A stretch of DNA of 64,000 bases from JALSRD01 sp964476595 (lineage in GTDB: Bacteria > Desulfobacterota > Desulfobacteria > Desulfobacterales > JALSRD01). The DNA is taken from NCBI GenBank assembly GCA_964476595.1, contig CAYZCL010000057.1, positions 36,803 through 100,802 on the forward strand, read 5' to 3'. Below the pieces are notes generated by a model. The model had not been told where the DNA came from and searched no databases. It saw only the letters and a program-made list of their open reading frames with translations. The position numbers and the translations under genes are program-made. Below, one piece after another: positions 34,707-43,889 of this stretch. Numbering within the stretch: position 1 is the first letter of the stretch; each line of letters opens with the position of its first letter.

Positions 34707-36392
34707 ATGCATTGGCGCAGCAGAGACATTTTGAAACGGCCCGAGTGGTCCATGAACCGTGCGCTATACAAGGCCATGGGCTACAGCGACTACGACCTGG
34801 ACAGGCCCCTGGTGGGCGTGGCCAACAGCTGGAACCGGGTGGTGCCGGGACACGACAACCTGCGGCGGGTGGCCGCGTTCGTGCGCCAGGGCATCACCCA
34901 GGCCGGGGGCACCCCGGTGGAGTTCGGCGTCATGGCGGCCTGCGACGGCATCGCGCAGGGCCACGACGGCATGCACTTCATCCTGCCCACGCGCGACCTG
35001 ATCGCCAACGACATCGAGATGATGGTCCAGGCTCACCGCCTGGACGCCGTGGTGTTGCTGGGCTCCTGCGACAAGATCGTGCCGGCCATGCTGATGGCCG
35101 CCGCCCGGCTGGACATCCCGGCCATCCTGGTGGTCGGCGGCCCCATGGAAGGCGGCTGCCGTTTCGACAACCGCGCGGCCGACACCACCAGCCTGACCGA
35201 GGGGCTCGGCATGCTCACCGCCGGCCGCATCGACGAAGCCATCTACCGCCGCCTGGAAGACTGCGCCGCACCCACCTGCGGCTCGTGCTCTTTCTACGGC
35301 ACGGCCAATACCATGTGCTGCGTGGCCGAAGCCATGGGCATGTGCCTGCCCCACAGCGCCACCATCCCGGCCACCCAGGCCGACCGCCTGCGCGCCGCCC
35401 AGGCCTCGGGCCGCCGGATCATGGCCCTGCTGGAGCAGGGCGTCACGGCGCGGCGTATCATCCGCGAGGGCATGCACAATGCCATCCGGGTCAGCACCGC
35501 CACGGGCGGCTCCACCAACGTAGCCCTGCACCTGCCGGCCATCGGCTACGAGGCCGACCTGGAAGTCGACATGGCGCTGTTCGAACGCCTGTGCGCCGAG
35601 ACTCCCACCATCGCGCGCATCAACCCGGCCGCGGCGCCCAACGTGCCCGATTTCCATCGCGCCGGCGGGGTGCCGGCGGTCATGAAGGAACTGCTGCCGC
35701 TGCTGGACGCCGACGCCGTGACAGTCAGCGGCCGCATGGTGGCCGAAAACCTGGCCGACGTCCCCCCACCCGACCGCAGCATCATCCGCAGCCTGGACGA
35801 CCCCTGGGACCGGGGCGGCGGGCTGGCCGTGCTGCGCGGCAACCTGGCGCCGCGCACGGCCGTCACCAAGCCGGCCGCCATCGCCCCCGAGATGCGTGTT
35901 TTCACGGGCACGGCGCGATGCTTCGACTCCGAGGAGGCCGCCAACCGGGCCATCCTCGACGACGAGGTACACACCGGCGATGTGGTCGTCATCCGCTACG
36001 AGGGCCCCAAGGGGGGGCCGGGCATGCGCGAGATGTACATCGCCATGAAGTACCTCTACGGCAAGGGGCTGGCCCTCAAGACGGCCCTGGTCACCGACGG
36101 CCGCTTCTCGGGCACCAACAACGGCTGTTTCGTGGGCCACGTCTCGCCCGAGGCCGCCGAGGGCGGTCCGCTGGCGGCGGTCCGCGACGGCGACCGCATC
36201 ACCATCGACATCCCCGGCCGCCGCCTGCACCTGGACGTGCCCGACGACGAGATCCGAAAGCGCCTGGCGGCCTGGCGGCGCCCGGCGCCCAGGTTCCGGC
36301 GCGGCTACCTGGCGCTCTACGCCCGGCTGGCGGAGTCGGCCGACAAGGGCGCCGTCATCCGCCACAAGTTCGAAGAAGACGACCGCCCGTGA
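34707..36392 (+). CDS. IlvD/Edd-family dehydratase (probable sugar-acid dehydratase)
   Basis: 561 residues. Fe-S ligands of the family are present: GSCDKIVPAML, PTCGSCSFYGTANTMCC and an early VMAACDGIAQGHDGM. The C-terminal active-site region includes GPKGGPGMREM and TDGRFSGTNNGCFVGHVSPEA. Such enzymes dehydrate dihydroxy-acids, either in valine synthesis or in sugar-acid breakdown to 2-keto-3-deoxy acids. The neighbours (a DUF1537 kinase, a PfkB kinase and a DapA-type aldolase) favour sugar-acid catabolism. ATG 34707 with GGGAGGAA 6 bases before it. Divergent from the HdrB-like gene. Confidence 0.88.
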   Translation: MHWRSRDILKRPEWSMNRALYKAMGYSDYDLDRPLVGVANSWNRVVPGHDNLRRVAAFVRQGITQAGGTPVEFGVMAACDGIAQGHDGMHFILPTRDLIANDIEMMVQAHRLDAVVLLGSCDKIVPAMLMAAARLDIPAILVVGGPMEGGCRFDNRAADTTSLTEGLGMLTAGRIDEAIYRRLEDCAAPTCGSCSFYGTANTMCCVAEAMGMCLPHSATIPATQADRLRAAQASGRRIMALLEQGVTARRIIREGMHNAIRVSTATGGSTNVALHLPAIGYEADLEVDMALFERLCAETPTIARINPAAAPNVPDFHRAGGVPAVMKELLPLLDADAVTVSGRMVAENLADVPPPDRSIIRSLDDPWDRGGGLAVLRGNLAPRTAVTKPAAIAPEMRVFTGTARCFDSEEAANRAILDDEVHTGDVVVIRYEGPKGGPGMREMYIAMKYLYGKGLALKTALVTDGRFSGTNNGCFVGHVSPEAAEGGPLAAVRDGDRITIDIPGRRLHLDVPDDEIRKRLAAWRRPAPRFRRGYLALYARLAESADKGAVIRHKFEEDDRP

Positions 36393-37663
36393 CCCCTGAT
36401 GCGAAGCCAGCCGCGCCCATGACCTTCGTTGCCGTGATCGCCGACGACCTGACCGGCGCCGCCGACACCGGGGTGCAGTTCTGCCGGCCGGACGCCCCCG
36501 TGCTCCTGACGGACCGCGTGCCCCCCCGGCGCGAAGCGGCCGGCCTGGCCCTGTACACCCGCACCCGCGCCGCGGACGAGACCGCCGCCCGGCGGAGGCT
36601 GACGGCGGTGGGACGCGCGCTGGCCGCCCTCGGGCCGCACCGGGTCTACAAGAAGATCGACTCCTGCCTGCGGGGCAACATCGGCGCCGAGACCGAAGCG
36701 CTCATGGCGGCCCTGCAAATGGAGGCCAGCTTCATCGCCCCGGCCTTTCCGGACATGGGGCGCACCACGGTCGACGACATCCACCGGGTGGACGGCGTCC
36801 CCGTGGCGCAGACCGAAATCGCCCGCGACCCCGTCACGCCGGTGCGCGACGCGCGCCTGTCGCACAACGTGCGCCGACAGGCCCGCCTGCCGGTGGCCCA
36901 CGTCGGTCTGCCGCTCCTGGAAGCCCCCTGGAAAAAGCTGGCGGATCACGTCGCGGCGCTGCTGGCGCAGGGCGCCCGGCACCTGGTTTTCGACGCCGCA
37001 GAGCGGCGGCACCTGGACTCCGTGGCCCGGCTGCTGCGCTCCCTGCGACGGCGCATCCTGCCGGTGGGTTCGGCCGGGCTGGCGGCCAGCATCGCCGGAC
37101 GGACGGCCGCCGGCGAGGCGCCGCCGCCCGCCGTCGACCGCCTGACCGGCCCCGCCCTGGTCGTCTGCGGTTCGGCCGCGGCCCGCAGCCACCGCCAGAT
37201 CGACGTGCTGGCCCGGGAGAGGGGCTGGCGGGTGTTGACCGTCTCCCCCCAACGGCTGACGGACCGGCGGCGGTGCGCCGTTCTCACGCAACGGGCCGCC
37301 GGGGCGCTGGCCGGCGGGCATCTGGCCCTGCGCGTGGCGGCGCCCGCACCGGGAGACGGGGGGAAGGCGGTTTCCCCGCAGGAACTCTGCCGCCGGCTGG
37401 CCGCGGCGGCGGCGGCCGTCGTGCGGGCGGCGCGGCCGGGCGGGCTGGTGGTCACCGGCGGCGACACGGCCGACGCGCTATTTCGGGAGATGGGGGTGGA
37501 AGGCATGCGGCTGCGCGGCGAGGTGCTGACCGGCCTGGCGGCCGGTGAACTGGCGGGGGGCGCTTTCGACGGCCTGGCGACCGTCACCAAGGCCGGCGCC
37601 TTCGGCGGCGACGGCGTGCTGCGCGATCTGTTCCGCCGCTGGTGCGGGGGGCCGCCCGGCTGA
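36389..37663 (+). CDS. Four-carbon acid sugar kinase (DUF1537 / OtnK-type)
   Basis: 424 residues from the GTG that overlaps the dehydratase stop (GTGA), or 414 from ATG 36419. N-terminal signature VIADDLTGAADTGVQF, then KKIDSCLRGNIGAE and APAFPDMGRTTVDD; C-terminal nucleotide-binding domain with VVCGSAAARSHRQ, VTGGDTADALF and TKAGAFGG. The family phosphorylates four-carbon acid sugars such as threonate or erythronate. Translationally coupled to the dehydratase, so it probably acts on a related sugar acid. Confidence 0.88.
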   Translation: MTPDAKPAAPMTFVAVIADDLTGAADTGVQFCRPDAPVLLTDRVPPRREAAGLALYTRTRAADETAARRRLTAVGRALAALGPHRVYKKIDSCLRGNIGAETEALMAALQMEASFIAPAFPDMGRTTVDDIHRVDGVPVAQTEIARDPVTPVRDARLSHNVRRQARLPVAHVGLPLLEAPWKKLADHVAALLAQGARHLVFDAAERRHLDSVARLLRSLRRRILPVGSAGLAASIAGRTAAGEAPPPAVDRLTGPALVVCGSAAARSHRQIDVLARERGWRVLTVSPQRLTDRRRCAVLTQRAAGALAGGHLALRVAAPAPGDGGKAVSPQELCRRLAAAAAAVVRAARPGGLVVTGGDTADALFREMGVEGMRLRGEVLTGLAAGELAGGAFDGLATVTKAGAFGGDGVLRDLFRRWCGGPPG

Positions 37664-37779
37664 CCCTGCCGCCACCGGGACCGACGCCCGGGTTCCCGGC
37701 AAAATCATCACGCCTCGGTGCACGCGCTGCGTTGCGGCGGCCGGCGCATCGTGGTCACGGGGGAAAAGCGCCGCGCCGT

Positions 37780-38733
37780 TCAGCGTGAGACGTCGGACCG
37801 GCCCCGCCACAGCGCCTGCACGGTTTCCAGGTCCGGGTAGCCCTCGGTGTCGCCGTCGGCCCCCACGGCCAGGGCGCCCACGGTGACCGCCAGGCGGACC
37901 GTTTCGGGCGCGCGCCAGCCCGCCAGCCGCCCGTACAGAAAACCGGCCGCGAAACCGTCGCCGGCCCCCACGGGGTCCTGCACGTGCCGCATCTCGAGGG
38001 CCGGGGTGTGAAAAGAACGGCCGTCGCGGTCCTCGAAGTAGGCGCCCTCCGCGCCCAGCTTGATGAGCGCCACGCGCGCCCCGGCGTCCAGCAGCCGACG
38101 GGCCGCGTCCCGGGTGTCACGGGCGCCCCACAGCAGCCGGCACTCCTCGCGCGTGGCCACCACCACGTGGGCCCGGGCGGCCAGGGGGCGGATCACCTGC
38201 CGCGCTTCTTCCAGGTCCCACAGCTTGCGCCGCAGGTTGGGGTCGAAGCAGATCTCCATGCCGCGCGCGGCGGCGATGTCCATGGCGCGCTCCAGGGCCG
38301 CCCGGCAGCCGGGCCCCAGCGCCGGGGTGATGCCGGTGAGGTGCAGCAGGCGGGCGCCCTCGAAGCAGGCCTCTTCGACATCCGCCGGTTCCAGGCGGCT
38401 GGCCGCGGAATCCCGCCGGTAGTACTCGACCTCCACCCGCCCGTCGGGCCGGCGGTACTTGAAGAAGCAGCCCGTCTGGCGCTCCGGGTCCACCCGCACG
38501 CCACGGGTGTCCACGCCCTCGCCGCGCACGAAAGCGACCACGAAGCGGCCGAACTCGTCGTCTCCCACCCGGCTGATCCAGCCGGCGCTGCCGCCCAGGC
38601 GGGTGAAGGCGATGGCCACGTTGCTCTCGGCCCCGGCCGCGGTCTTGGCAAAAAGCGGCGCGTGGCGCAGCGTGCCCCCCGTCAGGGGGTAGAAGAGCAC
38701 CATGGTCTCGCCCAGGGTGATCAGGTCGGGCAC
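37780..38733 (-). CDS. PfkB-family sugar kinase (KdgK-like)
   Basis: 317 residues, GTG start behind AGGAGG. Motifs: GGAESNVAIAFTRLGG-like start (AGAESNVAIAFTRLGG), YYRRDSAASRL, FDPNLRRKLW and the catalytic DPVGAGDGFAAGFLYG with its Asp base. It resembles 2-keto-3-deoxygluconate kinases. It begins 12 bases after the DapA-type gene and is co-transcribed with it, convergent to the dehydratase pair. Together they would phosphorylate and cleave a 2-keto-3-deoxy sugar acid. Confidence 0.88.
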   Translation of the reverse strand: MPDLITLGETMVLFYPLTGGTLRHAPLFAKTAAGAESNVAIAFTRLGGSAGWISRVGDDEFGRFVVAFVRGEGVDTRGVRVDPERQTGCFFKYRRPDGRVEVEYYRRDSAASRLEPADVEEACFEGARLLHLTGITPALGPGCRAALERAMDIAAARGMEICFDPNLRRKLWDLEEARQVIRPLAARAHVVVATREECRLLWGARDTRDAARRLLDAGARVALIKLGAEGAYFEDRDGRSFHTPALEMRHVQDPVGAGDGFAAGFLYGRLAGWRAPETVRLAVTVGALAVGADGDTEGYPDLETVQALWRGRSDVSR

Positions 38734-38745
38734 GGCGAACCTCCT

Positions 38746-39630
38746 CTACGACAGCAGGCCGGCTTCTTCCAGCACCCGGCGGATGGCGGTGCGGTTCTCG
38801 TCGGTGAGCGGCAGCAGCGGGCGGCGCGGCGGCCCGCCGTGGTAGCCGGCCAGTTCCATGGCCGCCTTGACGCCGGCCACGCCGAAGGCGCCCGAGATGT
38901 AACGGTTGGCCCCGCTGATGCGGTAGTGCAGCCGCCGGGCCTCCGCCAGGTCACCGGCCACGAAGGCCTCGTAGAGACGGCAGCAGACCTCGGGAAAGGC
39001 GTCGGCAAAGGACAGCACGCCCCCGCTGGCCCCCAGCACCAGTGCGGAAAAGAGCTTGCCGGCGTTCCCGGCCAGCAGGCTGAAATCGTCGCCGCAGACT
39101 TCCAGATACCGGCTGCTGGTGCCCGGCGAGGTGTCCTTCATGCCGGCGATGTTGCCGTGCGCGGCCAGGCGCGCGATGACTCGCGGCGACAGGTTGACGC
39201 CCGTGAAGGGCGGCGCGTTGTAAATAAAAACCGGCACCGGCAGGGCGTCGGCCACACGGCTGTAGTGTTCCACCAGGGCGTCGTCGGTGAGCGCCGCCTT
39301 GAAATAGCTGGGCGTCAGCACGGACACGAAATCGGCGCCCATGGCGGCCAGCCGCTTTCCCAGGGCGATGGTGGCGCGGGTAGACTCGCAGCCGGCGCCG
39401 GCCAGCACCTTCTGGTGCGGGGCCTTGTGGGCCAGCACGGTCTCCAGCACCCGGTGTTTCTCGGTCTCGTCGAGGCTCATGACCTCGCCGTTGCTGCCCA
39501 GGGCGAAAAACCCGGCCAGCTGTGTGCGGCTGTATCGCACCACGTTCTCCCGCAGCCGCTCCAGGCTCACCTCCTCGTCCACGAAGGGAGTGCTCAGGGG
39601 GGCGTATATGCCGCTTACCTTCTCTGTCAT
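38746..39630 (-). CDS. DapA-family aldolase/lyase
   Basis: 294 residues, full-length TIM-barrel. GSNGEVMSLDETEK is the substrate-carboxylate loop; Tyr in VFIYNAPPFTG and the Schiff-base Lys in IAGMKDTSPG are the catalytic residues. DapA itself is less likely than a 2-keto-3-deoxy acid aldolase or 4-hydroxy-2-oxoglutarate aldolase type, because it pairs with a KdgK-like kinase and a sugar-acid dehydratase. ATG with GGAGG upstream. First gene of the two-gene minus-strand operon. Confidence 0.88.
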   Translation of the reverse strand: MTEKVSGIYAPLSTPFVDEEVSLERLRENVVRYSRTQLAGFFALGSNGEVMSLDETEKHRVLETVLAHKAPHQKVLAGAGCESTRATIALGKRLAAMGADFVSVLTPSYFKAALTDDALVEHYSRVADALPVPVFIYNAPPFTGVNLSPRVIARLAAHGNIAGMKDTSPGTSSRYLEVCGDDFSLLAGNAGKLFSALVLGASGGVLSFADAFPEVCCRLYEAFVAGDLAEARRLHYRISGANRYISGAFGVAGVKAAMELAGYHGGPPRRPLLPLTDENRTAIRRVLEEAGLLS

Positions 39631-39835
39631 CGGGACCTCCGGGTTCGGGGTTGACGGTCAGTTCACAGCCTGTACCACAGGTCTTCCCCGGGCACAACAC
39701 GCCGCCGGCCCTTTTCCATTGCAATCTCGCGCCACGAACGGCGTGGTGGACGCCGGGGCGCCTCCCGGACTGGGTGCGACCGGGTGCGGGGGGCGGCTCA
39801 TGCGGCTTGCGGTTGCGCCGGCGCCTTTTCCGTGC

Positions 39836-39864
39836 TTGAAAACTGTCGCCGTCTGGCTTAGAGT
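39836..39864 (+). promoter_or_regulatory. Possible promoter of the metal ABC operon
   Basis: TTGAAA, 17-base spacer, TAGAGT. The start site would fall within a few bases of the ATG at 39873, giving an almost leaderless transcript. No Zur box was recognised. Confidence 0.35.
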
Positions 39865-39872
39865 CGGTTGTC

Positions 39873-40655
39873 ATGTCAGACGAACCCATCATCGCCATCC
39901 GCAACCTGAGCTTCGCCTACGGCGGGCATCCGGTGCTGGAGGGCATCGACCTGACCATCGAAGAGGGCGACTTCGTGGCCATGATCGGACCCAACGGCGG
40001 CGGCAAGACCACCCTGCTCAAGCTCATGCTGGGGCTGCTGACGCCCACCGGCGGCAGCATCCGCATCTTCGGCCGGCCGCCGCGGGAGGTGTCCCACCTC
40101 ATCGGCTACATGCCCCAGAACGTGCACGTCAACACCCACTTCCCGGTGACCGCCCTGGACGTGGTGCTGATGGGCAAGCTCAGGCCGGGAAAACGCTGGA
40201 CGCGCTACAGCAACCAAGACCGCGTGGAAGCCCACAAGGCGCTGGACCGCCTGGGCATGGGGGCCTTCTGCCACCGCCGCGTGGGGGAGCTGTCGGGCGG
40301 GCAGCTGCAGCGCATCTTCGTGGCCCGCGCCCTGGTCAGCGACCCGCGGCTGCTGTTCCTGGACGAACCCACGGCCAACATCGACACCCGCGGCCAGGCC
40401 GAGTTCTACGGCCTGCTCCGGGAACTCAACGAGTCGGTGACCATCCTGGTGGTCAGCCACGACCTGCTGGTGCTTTCAGCCTATGTCAAGTCCGTGGCCT
40501 GCATCAACCGGCGCCTGCACTACCACGACCAGGCCGAAATCACGGCCGACATGCTGGAGACCATGTACCCCTGTACGCCGGACCAGCCCTGCCAGGTGGA
40601 ACTGATGGCCCGCGGGCTGCCCCACCGGCTGCCGCACGTTTCGGGAGACGAATGA
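39873..40655 (+). CDS. Metal-type ABC transporter ATPase (ZnuC-like)
   Basis: 260 residues. Walker A GPNGGGKTTLL, Q-loop YMPQN, signature LSGGQLQR, Walker B LLFLDEPTANID and the switch His in VVSHD. It matches the ATPases of zinc/manganese importers. The last 40 residues hold a cysteine pair (MYPCTPDQPCQ). The permease gene starts one base after its stop. The substrate-binding lipoprotein (ZnuA type) is not in this window. Confidence 0.9.
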   Translation: MSDEPIIAIRNLSFAYGGHPVLEGIDLTIEEGDFVAMIGPNGGGKTTLLKLMLGLLTPTGGSIRIFGRPPREVSHLIGYMPQNVHVNTHFPVTALDVVLMGKLRPGKRWTRYSNQDRVEAHKALDRLGMGAFCHRRVGELSGGQLQRIFVARALVSDPRLLFLDEPTANIDTRGQAEFYGLLRELNESVTILVVSHDLLVLSAYVKSVACINRRLHYHDQAEITADMLETMYPCTPDQPCQVELMARGLPHRLPHVSGDE

Positions 40656-40656
40656 C

Positions 40657-41532
40657 ATGCTCGAGGCCCTGCAGTTCGAATTCATGCGCAACGCCCTGAT
40701 GGCCGGCCTGCTGGCCAGCGTGCTGTGCGGCGTGATGGGCACCCTGGTGGTGGTCAACCGCATCGTCTTCCTGTCGGGCGGCATCGCCCACGCGGCATAC
40801 GGCGGCATCGGGCTGGCCTTCTTCATGGGGTGGCCCTTCCTGCCGACCACCCTGGGGTTCACCCTGGCGGCGGCGGTGCTCATGGCGGCGGTCACCATTC
40901 GCGCCCGCCACCGCGCGGACACCATCATCGGCGTCATCTGGGCCGTGGGCATGGCCACCGGCGTCATCCTGCTGGACCTCACCCCGGGCTACAACGTCGA
41001 CCTGATGAGCTACCTGTTCGGCAGCATCCTGACGGTGCCCTTCGCCGACATCCGCCTGATGCTGATCATCACAGCGGTGGTGGGCGCGGCCCTGGTCTTT
41101 CTCTACAACGACCTGCTGGCCATGTCCTACGACGAGGAGTTCGCCCGCATCCGGGGCGTCCCGGTCACGGCGCTCTACTTCTTCCTGATCGCCCTGCTGG
41201 CGGTCTCCATCGTGGTCATCATCCAGGTGGTGGGCCTCATCCTGGTGATCGCGCTGCTGACCATCCCGCCTTTCATCTCCGAAAAATACGCCCGCTCGCT
41301 GTTCGCCATGATGGCGCTTTCGACCCTCATGGGGGCGGTCTTCACTGTCTGCGGCCTGTGGCTGTCGTTCACCTACGACCTGACGTCGGGCGCCGCCATC
41401 ATCCTGGTGGCCGGGGCGGCCTTCTTCCTGTCGCTGCTGGCCGAATCTATCAAAAACCGCCGCCTGCGCCTGCGCGCGAGGGCCGAGGCGACCGAAGCGG
41501 CTGAGCGTGAAAATGCGGCCGACACCGCCTAG
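40657..41532 (+). CDS. Metal ABC transporter permease (ZnuB-like)
   Basis: 291 residues with about eight membrane helices. The family motif GGIAHAAYGGIGLAFFMGW, YLFGSILTVP and IQVVGLILVIALLTIPPFIS are typical of the ABC-3 permeases for zinc, manganese or iron. The C-terminus is charged (KNRRLRLRARAEA). It overlaps the lipoprotein YidD gene by 26 bases, so the three genes form one operon. Confidence 0.9.
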   Translation: MLEALQFEFMRNALMAGLLASVLCGVMGTLVVVNRIVFLSGGIAHAAYGGIGLAFFMGWPFLPTTLGFTLAAAVLMAAVTIRARHRADTIIGVIWAVGMATGVILLDLTPGYNVDLMSYLFGSILTVPFADIRLMLIITAVVGAALVFLYNDLLAMSYDEEFARIRGVPVTALYFFLIALLAVSIVVIIQVVGLILVIALLTIPPFISEKYARSLFAMMALSTLMGAVFTVCGLWLSFTYDLTSGAAIILVAGAAFFLSLLAESIKNRRLRLRARAEATEAAERENAADTA

Positions 41533-41947
41533 GCGCGCCCGCCTGCTGGCCGGTGGTCTGCTGCTGGCGACGCTGCTGTGCGGTTGCGTCGCACCGGGTA
41601 CCGACCCGCCGGCCGGCTTCCTGCCGGCGCTGATGGCGATCTACCGCGGCCCGCTCAACCACCTCTACGCCATCCGCGGCGGACAGTGCCCCATGTATCC
41701 CTCGTGTTCGCAGTACAGCCGACAGGCCGTCGCCCGGCACGGCCCCGTCATCGGGTGGGTGATGACCACCGATCGCCTGCTGCGCTGCGGCCGCGACGAG
41801 ACGCACCTCTCCCCGCGCATCCTGATCAACGGCCGCTACAAGACCTACGATCCCGTAGAGGCCAACGATTTCTGGTGGTCGACCCGTCCCCCCGGCGCCG
41901 GGCGGCCGCCGGCGGTCCCCCGGCTGGGCAATGGTGCGATAAAATAA
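41507..41947 (+). CDS. YidD-domain lipoprotein
   Basis: 146 residues, GTG start (ATG at 41513 also possible). A lipoprotein signal (RLLAGGLLLATLLCGC, lipobox LLCGC) precedes the YidD domain: IYRGPLNHLYAI, CPMYPSCSQYSRQAV, GWVMTTDRLLRCG. Normal YidD is a 70-85-residue membrane-insertion factor without a lipobox. Here the domain would be on the periplasmic side, so a different role is likely. The 3' part after residue 110 is a low-complexity tail. Downstream of and overlapping the ABC permease. Confidence 0.75.
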   Translation: MKMRPTPPRRARLLAGGLLLATLLCGCVAPGTDPPAGFLPALMAIYRGPLNHLYAIRGGQCPMYPSCSQYSRQAVARHGPVIGWVMTTDRLLRCGRDETHLSPRILINGRYKTYDPVEANDFWWSTRPPGAGRPPAVPRLGNGAIK

Positions 41948-42113
41948 TTGATTTGCGGTCGGTTTCAAATTATAAATGAGGATCGTGTCGCAACCGATGA
42001 ACCCGTAAATAGGCGATCATCATCCAAAATCCTTTCAGGGGCAGTCCCCGGGCGATTCCCGCAAACCGGCCGGAACCCCCTGCAAACACCTGATTCGGTC
42101 TGGAGGAGACGTT

Positions 42114-43136
42114 ATGGCGCAAGAGAAAAAATCGGCGGCCCTGCTGGTCATCGCGGTGGTCATCCTGGCGGCCGGGTTCGCGTTCGGTTACATGGTGTGG
42201 GGCTCCCGCGGCGAAAAGAAACCCGATTACAAGGCACTTCTGAAAGAGGCCTCTGAATACGTGGCTTCGCTCGAAGCGCGCAATCAGGAACTCCAGAAGA
42301 AGAGCGGCGAACTGGCCAGGGAAATCGAGATGCTCAAAAGCGAGGATCTCCCCGAAGCGCTCAAGGAGCGCATCGAAAAATTCGAACAGACCAAGAAGGG
42401 CTTCGAGGAAAAGATCCGGAAACTGGAAGCCGCCGCGCACGAGAGCGAGGTATTGCGCCAGGAAAAGCAGGCCCTGGCGGCTGAGAAAAAGGAACTGCAG
42501 AAGAAAATCGCCGAGCTCAACGCCCGCCTGCAGGAAGCCGACCTGCTGGCCGAGGAAGTGCAGCGCCTCAAGACCCGTCAGAAGACCCTCCTGGACGAGA
42601 AGGCCGAGTTCAGGCGCAAACTGGCGCAGCTCAGGAAAGAAGCCCGCCTGGGCCGCCAGCTGACCCGGGAGAACGAAGAACTGGCGGCCAAGCTGCAGGA
42701 ACTGGCCCGGGAAAAGCGGGCCCTGAGAAAAGAGCTGTCCGCCCTGCGCGCGGAGACGCGCAACGCCCACCAGCTCAAGGAAGAATTCGACGCCCTGGAG
42801 AAACGCAACCAAGCCCTGGAGAGCAAGCTGGACGCGCTGGAGGAGGAAGCCGCCGAACTGCGTGCGCAAGTGCGCGAGGCGCGCGGCATCGCCCAAGAGA
42901 ACGAACAGCTGAGCCTGCAGAACGAACTGTTGGAAAAGAAGAACCGCGCCCTGTCGCGGAAAATCACCCTGCTGGAATCCGGCAAGGACGTCAACCGGGA
43001 GCTCTTGCAGGAGAACAAGGAACTGACGGCCAAGGTCTTTTCCCTGATGCGTGAAATCGACCGCATCCAGAAGCTGCTGGGGCAGATCCAGTCCGCCGGC
43101 GGGTCCGGGGCGCACAAGCCGGCCCACGGGGAGTAG
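42114..43136 (+). CDS. Membrane-anchored coiled-coil protein
   Basis: 340 residues. One membrane anchor at about residues 8-29 (ALLVIAVVILAAGFAFGYMV), then an almost continuous charged coiled coil of Glu/Lys/Leu heptads from about 40 to 325, and a Gly-rich C-terminus. It should form an elongated dimer or trimer projecting from the membrane. No enzymatic motif. A GGAGGAG site precedes the ATG. Function unknown; possible scaffold. Confidence 0.8.
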   Translation: MAQEKKSAALLVIAVVILAAGFAFGYMVWGSRGEKKPDYKALLKEASEYVASLEARNQELQKKSGELAREIEMLKSEDLPEALKERIEKFEQTKKGFEEKIRKLEAAAHESEVLRQEKQALAAEKKELQKKIAELNARLQEADLLAEEVQRLKTRQKTLLDEKAEFRRKLAQLRKEARLGRQLTRENEELAAKLQELAREKRALRKELSALRAETRNAHQLKEEFDALEKRNQALESKLDALEEEAAELRAQVREARGIAQENEQLSLQNELLEKKNRALSRKITLLESGKDVNRELLQENKELTAKVFSLMREIDRIQKLLGQIQSAGGSGAHKPAHGE

Positions 43137-43234
43137 TCCGAAGTCGCGGGCGGTCCGCGGACCGCAACCGCCGTCGACCGCCACGCCGCCCGGGGGCATT
43201 TGTCTTCATCCCGGCAGGCGTGGTCGTTTTTTGC

Positions 43235-43666
43235 CTACCCCGAGAGGGCCCTGCGGGCCTTTTCGGCCACCCGAGCGCTGAATTTTTCGGCATCGATGAC
43301 GAAACGCTGGTGGGTCCCCTCGGAAATGAGGTCCACCCCGTCATGGGCGCGGATGGCGAAGGTCAGCTTGCGGCCCTCAACCTCGAGCAGCCGCGTCTCG
43401 ACGGTCACGGTCAGGCCCGGCGGGGTGGCCGCCAGGTGACTGAAGTCGACGTGAATGCCCACGCTCTGCTCCCGCGGCCAGTCGATGTACGGCTTGATGG
43501 CCTCGATGCAGGCCCACTCGATGAGCCCCACCATGAAGCCCGTGGCCAGCACGTTGGGCATCTGCCGAAACTCGGTGGCTTCGGGAAACAGATGGGCGAT
43601 GGTCTTGGTTTCCGGAATTTTGAATTCAAAGCGTGATTCCAGGCCGGGGGCCAGTTCGGGTGCCAT
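43235..43666 (-). CDS. Hotdog-fold thioesterase (FlK-like)
   Basis: 143 residues from the ATG with AGGAGGT upstream. The hotdog pattern with VLATGFMVGLIEWACIEAI and SVGIHVDFSHLAATP matches fluoroacetyl-CoA thioesterase-type proteins, with candidate catalytic Thr, Glu and His in those two segments. It probably hydrolyses a small acyl-CoA. Divergent from leuC. Confidence 0.75.
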   Translation of the reverse strand: MAPELAPGLESRFEFKIPETKTIAHLFPEATEFRQMPNVLATGFMVGLIEWACIEAIKPYIDWPREQSVGIHVDFSHLAATPPGLTVTVETRLLEVEGRKLTFAIRAHDGVDLISEGTHQRFVIDAEKFSARVAEKARRALSG

Positions 43667-43764
43667 GAACAACCTCCTGTGTCTGCTGTGATTCGTTCTT
43701 TCGGTCGCGGTTTCGGCTTGCAATTCGGCCGGGGAAGTTTATGTTATGGATTTTAATTCAATAG

Positions 43765-43770
43765 TATAAT
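43765..43770 (+). promoter_or_regulatory. -10 element of the leuCD transcript
   Basis: A perfect TATAAT in an AT-rich stretch, with only a poor -35 (TGTTAT) 17 bases upstream. It would give a leader of about 110 bases before leuC. Confidence 0.4.
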
Positions 43771-43889
43771 TTATGCTTGGGTTCAAGCGCCGTGGTTCGG
43801 CGGTGCGTGCGGGGCGCAATCGGCTCCGGCGGCCCGGCGCGAATCACGGGCGGAGAACCACTGACCAACCAAGGGAGCCACGATTCATC

